Shown: positions 50,833 to 62,100 of the stretch, piece after piece
Layout: each line of letters begins with the position of its first letter
Position numbering within the stretch: position 1 is the stretch's first letter
From: Oscheius tipulae
Lineage: Eukaryota; Nematoda; Chromadorea; Rhabditida; Rhabditidae
DNA: 64,000 nucleotides
Assembly (NCBI GenBank): GCA_037178975.1
Contig: JASJZH010000006.1
Coordinates: forward strand, 4,402,001-4,466,000
Reading direction: 5' to 3'
Notes under the pieces: generated by a model
What the model was told of the DNA's origin: nothing
Database searches by the model: none
Seen by the model: only the letters and a program-made list of their open reading frames with translations
Program-made: the position numbers and the translations under genes

Positions 50833-53800
50833 ATGGAGCGGGTAGCAGCCATTAGACTCAAGTTAGCCGTAATAATCGTGGCTGCAATGAGGATTTTATT
50901 CCAACACTTTTTGTATTTTTTGTCTTACATTCCGTATATTCAAAATCCTTTCTACACTATTGTGAGGTGAGTTGCAATTTGTAGCAGTCATTTGAAATTG
51001 ACTTTGACCTTCTATGTAGAAACTACTAGGGATAGGCAGCTGTCTAATTTGTTTTAAAATGAGGGAGTTTCCGATGTTCTAAGGTGACTGGACCATACAC
51101 TCTTGGGCAGGCGCCCTTGCTGTCTGTTTGAGCCAAAATAAACGGCAAGTACGTAAAAAAATGATTGCTCGTCGCATCGAAAACGTCATTGACGCACTTT
51201 TGCGTATTTTCCAAATTTCTTGGGAGGGAGAAAGCGAAAAAGCGCCCCGATTTTTAGGAAGTTTCACCTGTCGCGCCTCGGCTAGTGCATGTTTTCGGAT
51301 AAGTTTGGTATGTATCGATAACATTAGATGGATACTACCTATAAATACCACCCATATATCTGGGAGCGACAAAGTAAGTTGCTACACATTGGCGTTTATA
51401 ATTTTTAAGCTTTTGGAAGCCTGCTGCTCCCTGTTTGCACTTAGGTTCGAACGATTTTGTTGGATTGCCTTGTTTACTACCAAAAACGTAGCACAACACC
51501 ACAATAATGTCAATCAAAGCCATCTGCTGCGCGTGGCTTCTGTCTGACTGATGACTGTTGCGAAAGAAGAAGCGAGGCCTCAATAGCGTCTTATTTCAGA
51601 TTCGTTCAATCGGAAACAAAGAAGATGACACCATCAGAAGACAGCGTACTTCCAATTTGTTACTTGCCTCATAATCGTTCTTAAGAGTGCAACTCAAACT
51701 GCGTCTCTGCACATTCTCCCCGTGTATACTCTCGGAGACGGCAAACTTGAAAACATGGAATACGGTACTGTTCAATTAGTCTGTGTCTGCAGCAGATAAT
51801 ACCTGAATCTGAGGTGCCCCACACCATCAATTTTTATGATGGATCCAAGGACTTATTTTTCAGTCGCGATATACGAAGGAGAAGACGTCTCGCACAAAGT
51901 CTGCTATATGTCAGACCATAAAACAGCACATAATCACGGAGACTTCAAAGAAGGTAGATAATGTTATTTTATGTTTTTTCTTGAGAGTCTACTGGTACAT
52001 TAAGTAGTATGAAAACAAAACGTGATCACTTTTCCCGGCTGTTGCTCATAAATAATTTATGTGGCTAATTTGAGGCGTGTCTGACTGATCAACTTTTTTC
52101 GAATTACATCTTGTACAATTATTCATTATCCGTAAAACGGTCGTATGTTTTATTCAAGTTAGCCTTCATTACTAGTATTTTGATCCTATGGCAGTACTTG
52201 TTCCATGCCTCACCCAAATGGAAACTCTCGGACTTTGCGCCCAAAACAACTGTCTTCATTCCAAGTTCGGGTTGTTATGCTTTTTCTGAACCACGTTGGC
52301 CCCGCTTATCTCGGCGCTGGCCACTCTTCTACTTTTTGTGTGTTTTCGTCAATCCACCTCATTTAGCCATCGCCGTGAGTGACCCTCGGAATGCAAAGTC
52401 TCAATGTCACTGCTTTTTATATGGCCAGTAGACGAAGATTGCCCGTACCCACATGATAGTAGGCAAAGAAAATTCCGTCGCCGCGCGCACAAACGTTGTT
52501 TTCATAGGCGAGAAGTTTAGACTTGACCTCCGAGACTAGAAAAAAAAGCCCGGTCACATGAGCTGTCCCTTCAAAAAGGTTTACCAAACGCCGTAGCGCA
52601 GTGTGCCCTAAGCCAGCCTTTCTTTCTATCCAGACACTTTCTCTATTTGAGAGAATTTTGGTGACCACATGTTGTTTGCAATGCTTAGTGTTCATTTGTG
52701 AGACGCAAAGGCCCACATTTCCGCAACAATCTATCGCAGTAAATGGTTCTAGAGAGGAAGTCTTGATGTTCCAGCTGACAGCGCTTGCCTCCTCACATTG
52801 CACCCTGGGAGAACTCGTCATCCAATGTTCACAGCTGTTCACCTCTCACTGCCGAATATCTTCTTTTTCGACCCAACAGGTGTTCCAGATGGGCGTGAAA
52901 GCTACGTCACTGTCCATTTTTTTATATATTAACTTCCCTTAAGTAGCATAATTTGACGAGTCAAACATCAGAGATCGCTCTTTGGAAGTATGGAACCCAG
53001 GATATGATAATATTATCATCTTTCTTACAGATCTGTGTCAAATTACCGAGTAGCTGATTCCTTATTGGTGTTATAAATCCCCAGGAAATATGAGAATCTT
53101 ATTTAGATGCTAGTAAGCTGATTCTCACGTCTCAATCCCCTTTTAAAAAACCAAAAACTGAAACTTTTAGGAGATGTTTCTCAACCTTTAGATTCGGAGA
53201 GCACAATATCTCTGTTAACGGGGTGTCGGTGGAAAGGGCCCGTTGTTTCTCTTTTCTCAAACTTTTATCTCTTCTTGATGTTTAGTCCATATGCATGCTG
53301 GTCGTCAGTGCTGAATATTTCTCTTTTTCTCTAAAGACTGGTCAGGTGAATTATTAAGTAGACGTTCTCATTCACTTTTGCTACATAATTCAAAGGGAGG
53401 CCCGCTTTTATGTCAAACAATGGCAGAATACGCAAGGAGCAAACACATATTTGAGATCGAAAAGAGTCTGAGCAGGATGTTGTTGCAGATGCACTCTACT
53501 GTTTACGGGGTAGGCCATTCCAGCTGGCCTCAATCATGTTTCTTTTTTGGCCAAGCTTGTCTTAACATATCACTAGCCCTCATTCTAATCATTTTGACAT
53601 TTGAGGTGTTTATTTCGAAGGGGTACTGAAGACTACGGTGACCTAGACTGGGGAAACCGAATACAACTTGTACCTGACAATAATAAAAGGGCAATTCCTA
53701 CTGAATTTGTCATTAGGGTCATCCTATTAGAGGAAAGGCACACTTAATAGTTTTATCCCTTTTTTCAATAGTACTGGTCTTAATCTCGTGAGTTTTCAGC

Positions 53801-56091
53801 AGCACACATCCAATATGCCCACATATCAAGTCAGCGGGTTTCACAAGCAAAACAGAAATTCAGAAGGTCATTTTTAACTTTCATGGTTATAAGGTTTTTA
53901 TGTGGGAAAACAATTGTTGTTGACATTCGATACCCGCGAACAGAGCAACTGCCTCAATTTCACTCATTTTCTCTCGCAAGGTTGTCTTCATGAGCTCTCT
54001 TTCCAGTCGAACATTTCTCACGTCCTTTACAAGTGTCACAAGACAATTTGTTGTAATTAGTCCAAGTCACACTAGGAGTAATAAAACGTTTGCATATCAG
54101 ATGAGAGGACACATCTCATTAGTTCCCGATTCTTCTAAGACTCGTCGGGAGAAACTCTTGATTCATTTTTTATGCATCTATAGTTCTTTTTATAGATAGC
54201 CACACCTACTCTTGCTATATTAGACTGTATTATAGACCTTGCATTGTCACATTTCTCTTGAAAAATAGTAGAGCGCAAACAAACCGTAAATCACTTGAAC
54301 TTGTATGAAGGTAATCGGTAGATATGATCCACTGCCTTACGAAATAAGGTAGATTAGGCGAAATGATAGAGAAGTTGAAGACTGGGTGTGGTCTTGGAAA
54401 GCTTGTTAAGGCAAAGATTGCCAGACCTTTATCTGCTTACAGTTTCGCCATTCAAATCTTGAGATCGTCGGTTAACCTTGAAATGGCCACTGCTTTATGT
54501 CTGCATTGGTGTCGAATGCAGTCACATGAAAGCAGATGAATCACGTATAGTTCCGGCGCTTACTGTCCATGCGATCACGTCAGGGGATGTCCCGTGGGTT
54601 GGTCAGTCTCGACATATATAAATACCGCTGACCGCGCGAGAGCCACAATGACATCATTTTCTCACAGCTGCTAAATAACCTCCTGGTCCGCACACTACGG
54701 TCTGTCCATTCTGTCTCAAAAATTGGTGACCCCGTCTGAAGCTCGTAAGGTCATTTCAGCCCACATTCCAGGTAGTTTTTTCCTTTTGCGGGTGACCAGA
54801 CGTCTCAACCTGGGTCTACAGTTGACTGATGCTGAAATAACAATAGACACCGCGGTCACTACGACCTTTACAATATTGTTACAGCACATTGTCGGGTCCC
54901 GTCGCAGTTTTTTGATTCAGCCATGTGCGGCAATATGTCTCCATTTGGACCGCTACCAAAATGGGATGCGTTGTAATCACCTCGCGGTCTGCTTTTTTGT
55001 TAACCACTGCTGCCCTGTACGCGAGAGTCCCGCCTATTCTGCGGTCAGTGGTCATTCCTGGACAAACAGCTGCCTGTTTACGTGGGCGGTATGACGCCGA
55101 TTTGTTGTCTGATAACTTCTTCAATATGGGTCACTTCCCCCTATTTCTACGGACCATTTTGTTTGTTTGAGCGCCACACATTTGGCTCCAGTCATCGTTC
55201 TTTGCCACGCTTTTTTCTCCTTCTTTCTACCAATAGACCCTGCTTCTGTATCCTCATCATACGCTACCAAACAATATCCTCACTTCAGCATTAAAGGACA
55301 CACTTTTTCATACGTTATATATGTATATATATATAGTTACGGATACTTTAACAGTATTGCTTTTTGAATGCCATCTTCATCTTCTTATTCACGCGACCGT
55401 AATGATCGAATTAAACCGAAATGATTCGATTTAGGCGAAGGTCATTGAAAGTTGGTTACTTCTCGTTACCAGTATGCCAACAAACATTTTGGACATCTCT
55501 TGAAAACCTCTCATAACTGCAGACACTTTCACCTAAACGAAGGACTTTCAGAAAACCTAGCTGATCCCATCAGTATGTCTTCTGCCGAAGTACTTCGTAG
55601 TGCTATTACTCCACTCGGAATGAACAACACACTCAACATTCAGCGCAATGAGGTGGGCCAGCCGAAACTTTCTAAAGTTTCTTCCGTCAAATCACATTAA
55701 CTTTTTGCTCATTAGGAAACCTTTAACGGGGCTTTCCGTAGACTAAAGAAGTGGTCAATCATTCACGGTTAATGAATCTTTTTCAGAGCAATTCCGGCAG
55801 TTTGACGGCGGGAATATCCAGTTTCATGCAGAACAATAACTCAGGTGAGAATACTGATGTTTCCTTGGCCGTTTCGACGGTCAAATGATTCATGCTTTTG
55901 TGAGCTAGGCCAACGGCCGTAACGGTTCACGACAACATAGTAACATATATTTTATTTCAGATAATGTGCCTTTGGATAGACCCCTCTTTGTCAATACTGC
56001 TATGACTGCTCAACAACGAATTGACATTTATCAGCGACTCTCTGGACCTCCTCAAGACGACGAGCCAGCTCTTCTTTTTCGCTGGTCTTAA
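50833..56091 (+). CDS. Orphan membrane-anchored protein, seven exons
   Basis: I do not recognise this gene; it was reconstructed from splice phase. Exons: 50833-50966, 51600-51645, 51686-51764, 51864-51953, 55552-55652, 55787-55844 and 55961-56091. All six junctions keep frame with GT...AG introns of 40 nt (exons 2/3) up to 3.6 kb (exons 4/5). The product is about 212 residues. It begins MERVAAIRLKLAVIIVAAMR with a hydrophobic segment to about residue 36. It continues with ETKKMTPSEDSSATQTA, ILPVYTLGDGKLENMEY, VAIYEGEDVSHKVCYMSDHK, ENLADPISMSSAEVLRSAIT and TAQQRIDIYQRLSGPPQDDE, ending ALLFRWS. The ATG follows the acceptor AG directly. It is probably a single-pass membrane protein with a polar domain; the role is unknown. 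The later exons could belong to a separate short gene starting at Met 55574 or so. Confidence 0.62.
51954..55551 (+). other. Long intron 4 of the orphan membrane-protein gene
   Basis: 3.6 kb without splice-consistent exons. It contains short frames (52111-52431, 52601-52942, 54723-55094) and a small AT dinucleotide run at about 55316-55336. A TATA-like TATATAAAT at about 54614 is compatible with an internal promoter for the downstream exons, but this is weak. Confidence 0.4.
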
Positions 56092-59000
56092 GGATGCTGC
56101 AATTACAAAGTTAGCCGAGCTAGAATGGGTCCAACCTGGCAACCCGCAATAGCTGTACATGTCCGTGAATAGCAATTCCCAGTTTAGCAACTTTAGATCT
56201 CCTTCTATGTGCGTAATAAGGCTGTAAAGCCACAATTGTTGTTTAGTATGATCTTCAAATAACCGTCCCCTGATGCAGGAAAGAAACTAGTGTCGTGTAT
56301 ATAGCCAAGACTCGATGAGGTTGTTGCGTGTATTCCCCTTTACTGAATCGGTGATATAGAAAAAGTGAACTTACAAATTACCCAGACCATCCCAGTTATA
56401 TTTCGTGATTGTAGTCAGCCCATATCTCAAGCTCTATCTTTTATACTGGTACATCGTAAAACGGTTTTTATTTTATCGTAATAAATTTTGTTCCCACTTT
56501 CACATAATGTGTTGTCTACTCAGGAACATATATGGCCCGATTAGCAGCATTGTAACAGAAAAGCTTCTGAATGCTTTTTTAGTAACAGCTGGCTTCTCGG
56601 CTTGGCCCCTGAGATTCCACAAAGGAAAGTGCAAAAAACTAAGTGGTTTTTTATTCAGAAGTTCGCATTTGTACAATTCGAACAGTACCATAAAAGTAAA
56701 TAATAAAGGTATTGAGTAATAAACTGAAACTGTGTTAGTAGATCTTTTAGTAGATCCATTGTTTCGTCATGATCACTCGGGATTGAGCCTCTCGTTGTCT
56801 GCATGTTTGTAAAAGTTTTAAGTTGTAAAAGTAGGATCTCTAACTGTATAGCTCTCCGGCACCTACAACACCTCAAAGTAGAGCAGCGTTTCTGAGGCTC
56901 GTCTTTTTGGTGTTTTGCTATGGCAGTGAGGGCAGTTATGCGTAAAGGTAAAACATAGTCAAATCTGAGTGCGTCTCGGTTTTGAGTATTGTCCACTTTT
57001 CAAGAGTCACAGACGGATGTCTTTTGCCAATTGTAGACGTAGAACTCCTCAGCTTATTCTTGAGTGCAACGAAGCGATCATTCGAAAACACCTTATACCT
57101 CCAAATACGGATTTAATAAGACTTAATCAGGAATCACTATACAGAACAGCTGTCTGAGCCGACATTCGTGGTGACCCAGCATTGTACACTTTTTAATCAC
57201 CTCTTTCCATTGTTTCGTCTGCTTTTCTGCCAGTCCTTAGCCAAAAAGATGTGCTAGTGCTTTCTACTTCCATGATGCGGCACCTGTGCGGATCACGCGA
57301 AACATCTTGGATCGAATTTGCGTCATCTGTATGCAATCCTAAGATTGATCAAAGCAGGAATTTACTATCTGTCATGCTTCTTTTCCCGTTTACTTTCTCG
57401 TTTGCTCAATTAATCCAGGAAAACGATATTCTCCATGTATTTTGTGTTTCTATGATTCCAAGCAAACCAGAGATTAGCTCAATTTGATTCGATTTATTCG
57501 GAAAGGAGAATAGGCTCGAAACATTGGAACCATATGCTCTGTGGCCCAGCAATGATGAGGGCCATCGCTTTTCTAACAGCCAATAGACTGCCCGATAGCT
57601 GAGTGAAGAGCTTTGGAGCGCGATGCGGTCGCGAGGCGGCGTTGCCAGTCCTAAACAATACTGGACAAATGCTGTATGAATACCCAAAATTATCGTATTA
57701 ATCTCTTTCAGTTCGCTTGCTAACTTATATTGGAAGGTATGAATGATCTTTGTGAGCTGTAAAATATTGTTCCCTGATTTAATACCAACACTTTACGATA
57801 ACTTGTATTCGCGCTCTATTCTAGGCTAGCGGCTGCGATGCGATCTTCTCTGCTGGAATGGCTGTGACAGCCAGTGTTGGCCATCTACAACCACTATGTT
57901 TTTATTTTTTTTCCTTAAATCAAGAGTGCGCAGCAACCTGATAGAATGCTACGTAGATAGCACAAGTAGGAAACAAACTAGTGATAGAGAATCGATATTT
58001 TTAGGCCGAGTTGGATAGAAGATAGATAAGTATTCCATTGATATTTAAACTTTTCGTACACAAATTTTTGGTTATAGTTCACTAAAAACGTTTCTAAAAT
58101 CCGAGGGAGAATATACACCTTGTAGGTTTTCCTTAATCTGCTTTTTTAAGGTTGCTGTTACCTTTTTTTCAGCGAAGTTTGCAACCAAAGGTACTGCAAA
58201 TGAGAAAAAAACGCCTCTTTCCGATACCAAATCTGTCATTCTGTCTCTCCTACCAAAATCTCGTTTTAGAACAGCGTCGTTACCTCGTATTGATTCCATA
58301 TCGACTTACAACAACACTCACTTCTGTAAGCCTCCATAGCTTTACCATTACCATTCCCGGTGATATCAACAATATGTTTTGAATGCATGGACGGGAAACA
58401 AAACCCATTCCGGGTTCGTCCGGCGACATTTGAATATAGACGCCAGCCTTGTTTTTTAATGACTAAATTTCGGCAGCCTGTTCACTATACTGGCACTTAG
58501 ACTCCTTAAAAACATTCGGAAAAGGATGTGTCCAGTTCAGAGTTTGTACTCAACGAGCACTATATTAAACTTCTTCAGTGACGACAAATTTGGTTCGTAT
58601 TGACTGGCTTTTTCCAAGTATTCGAATCAAGTGACGCCAACTTTGTTAAAATGTTAGAGCTTCGGATTAATTAATACTCCCACTTTTCCCTGCCCTCTGG
58701 TGAACGGCTTCCAAGATCCAAGACTACAAATTCTCCCTCATAGCAAAGATTTCTGCTTGAACTACAAGAAAATAGCTTTTGCCATGGCAAAATTTTAAGC
58801 CAATTAGTTGTCCCTACTCCACCTCCAAATATGAGCTCCTCTCTATTTTCAGATCCTTTTACACCAAGTAGGCTCCTTAAAAGCTTTTGTCAGAAGACAT
58901 CCCAAGAAAAAATATTACAAAGTGAGATGGATGATGAGCAGACACTATTTTATCTTCTCCCACACATTGTCTCATTGACATTGGACTTCCTCTTCGCGTG

Positions 59001-59181
59001 ACAAAGACGAACAGTTTCATAACTTACACGCCCGTAAACTGACGTTGCGCAAATGTGTTGCTTTCGTGCCTGCCCTTTCCACAAAATTCTGCGTCTAAAA
59101 CAAAGTCTAGCTAGCTCCTCTCCTCAGTCTCCTCTTCTTTCGTTAAGACTACAATTATGAATGAATCCATTGCAGCACACC
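56092..59181. other. Intergenic region
   Basis: About 3.1 kb. Frames such as 56405-56719 plus, 56655-56996 minus and 58072-58299 minus have no recognisable motif or spliced partner. It ends in an acceptor (attgcag) six bases before the ATG of the MATH gene. Confidence 0.5.
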
Positions 59182-62100
59182 ATGTCGTGCGGTTCAGACC
59201 AGAACGAAGCGGGCGGCTCGATTTCTCGACAAGAAGAGCCTCAAGGTAGGTATCGGTCACTATACTAACGGAAATGGAGGGTGACGAAGCATCTGAGTAT
59301 TGGCAAAGCGCGTAAACCTAATAAGAACAGTACATACGTTAGCTGGGATGCCTTTGTTTGCGAAGCATCGAACAGAATTATATTCACCGATTTTTCGCTA
59401 GAAATTCTTTGCGCAATATCGAAAAAGACGAGGCAGCCGTCTATCATTTATATAAGACGGCAGATATTCTATGCAGGCGGAAATCGTCTGTCAGAATTAT
59501 GAACATTCACTCTGGATTTAATGCAAAAAGTCATTGAATGAAAACGTGAGACTCCTCGGATTCTCTATCAACCAGAATAGCGCAACCAAGAGAGGCCTTT
59601 GGGAAATCGCGCCCACTCTCTGTGACCGCACACTCGATGTCAATCGATTGCAGCATGTACACAGTTCTTGTCTAACGCTGTTCTTGCCATCAGTTCAAAT
59701 GCACCTTTTATACTTTGCATGATTCTATATCACTTTCTTGGTTATTGAAAGTATCAAGAAAACTCGGAACGAAAAGTATAATAAGCGTCCATTTCAAACT
59801 TTCTAAAATTAGATTTTTTTTCCGGTCAACTTTATGATCGCAGACGGCAAAAAAAGGTTTTAGCGATTGCACAGAGATTTCTTGGCGATTTCCGCGCGCA
59901 TTGATCGAAATGGGTCGACCGACAAATGCCTGCCCACACGTAATCACATTGAAACCAAAGCTCTTGCGCATTTGGTGTGAGAGTTTTGCGACCTCAAACG
60001 GCTTTTTGGAACACGCTTTTGCAAACACACCTTTTGTAGAAAACTATGATCCTTGCCAGCTATAGAACAAATTGAAACAGTGACATTTGATTGAATCGAA
60101 AAATGATTGGGACTATCTTGCAAAATCGAAACAGACGGGTCACGTTCTTTTTAGCGGCGGCTCAAGCGGGTGAAGTCTCGATGCAGCTTTCTTTTCACAG
60201 CGAAGCGTAAAACCGTCTTAAACATTTGGTGCATGTATTCTCGTCGCTAAAGTTTGTCTGGATCGTTGCAATGGTTCCAGAAAATTCTGTAGAGTTTGTT
60301 GATTAGTGGTAGACCGGTTAGTTGCAAGTCCCAACTGGTTCGCTCTGAAACATGAAAGATGGCAACAAACAGCTGTTGCAGACTCCAGTCCGTCAAAAAA
60401 CAGTGAGAGCAAAACACATCGAAATCCCCTTCCCTCTTCGTCAAGTCTAAAGCAAATGAAATACTTCTTATCAGTTGGATCAAGCCGAAAAACACTAAAG
60501 TGCAACATTTTCAAACAGTGTCTTATCTCTAGCGCTTTTTCATAGATAAGCATAGATAAAAGACCACCCAGTCGCAAAGAAAGCTTCGGTTTTGTTGGAC
60601 ATGACTAATGTTATTTTGAGGGATCATAGACAGAGAGGGAGCGATCTGGATTATTTGGGGCGTTATCGATTTTCAGTCAGACTAGGGTTATTCATAAGCG
60701 ACTGTAACAAGATGGTCAACAAACTTTATCTCTTTTTTCTGCTCAGTTTCACAGAAATCACTTTTATGTCTTAGTTTTGACAACACACTGCCTTCCATTT
60801 TGCAGAGGCTCCATTATGTGGGAGAGCGACCACAATTATCTACCATACGAGAATCGACAAATCATCTGACATTTTCTTAGAGAGCGAAAACATCGGAAAT
60901 TGTACTTGCGTTACTGGGAAAAATAAAGACTACATCCGTGAGAAGAATCGACAGTAGTTAAAGACCACCTCGGGATAAATGGTCTGTGGGCGGTCTCACA
61001 GAACCATTTGAGCTGTGAACTCGGCACTATACAACTCCAGTCCCTAACTCCTGACTGATAACGGATTCTTTTACAGGTATGGAATCCGAAACCAGCTCTG
61101 GATCCGACGATGGCAGTAGCAGCGACGGCAGCACGACTTCTGGCTGCTCGCCTACAACTCCCGATACCCCATTGTCGCCTCCTCCTGAACTTCGAAGAGC
61201 GCACATTCGATCGTGTCTCCCACAGCGGTACGTAATTTCGGACAAACGGATCGTATTTTATCCCGCCCCTCTGGCTATTAGTTTACCCCTGACTGACGCT
61301 TTTTGGAATGACTAACTGTTTATAGATTTCGCCGGTCACTTGCCCATGTTGCTTGTCAAACCGACTACACTGAGGAGTGGCAGCCGATGAAAGGTAGTTT
61401 TCTCTTATTCTCTCTTCACTCCTATAAAACTTAAGATAAAAACGGTGAAGACATGGCAAGCACGTCGGAGGGAACGCTGCGACTGTTGATTCAGAACTTC
61501 ACAAGCATGCAGGACACAGTTCGGGGTCCGAGCAAAGAGATCCAGGGAGTTTCGTGGTATGTTCTCGATAAGAGTGTATTCACAGTGAGTTATTAGGCGA
61601 ATTATGGTCATGCCGCGCCAGCACGTCGTTCAGAAGAAAGGAACGCAGAAGTGTCTGGGATTCTTCTTGCAGTGTTGTCCAGAGGCCTATTCGGAGTAAG
61701 TGTTCCGATTGTTTATTTCAGTAATGGATCGGTTTAGATTGTGGTCGTGCCAAGCACAAGCCGAGCTGAGACTAATCTCGCAGAAGACCGGAATTCCTCA
61801 TTTTACTCGAAAAACCAATCACAATTACACGGCCAAGGAGAACGACTGGGGATATTCTTGCTTCATGACGTGGGCCGACATCCTGGATGAGAATCAGGGC
61901 TACATCAAAGACGATAAAGTCGTTCTCGAAGTTACCGTGAAGGCTGAGCCCCCGAAAAACATTCTGTAAGCATCATCTGTTGACGACACCATCTTAATTC
62001 AGATCTCACGAGGAGTTCCGAAAGCGAATTGCCCAATGGAAGGATCTTGCCGATATGCACTTTGCAAGGAGCTGTATTGATCTGGCTATCGAGGCGAACT

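Noticed and set aside
54600-55370. TATA-like sequence and several frames within the 3.6-kb intron
   Set aside because: Frames are low-complexity or unsupported. TATA-like strings are expected by chance in AT-rich DNA.
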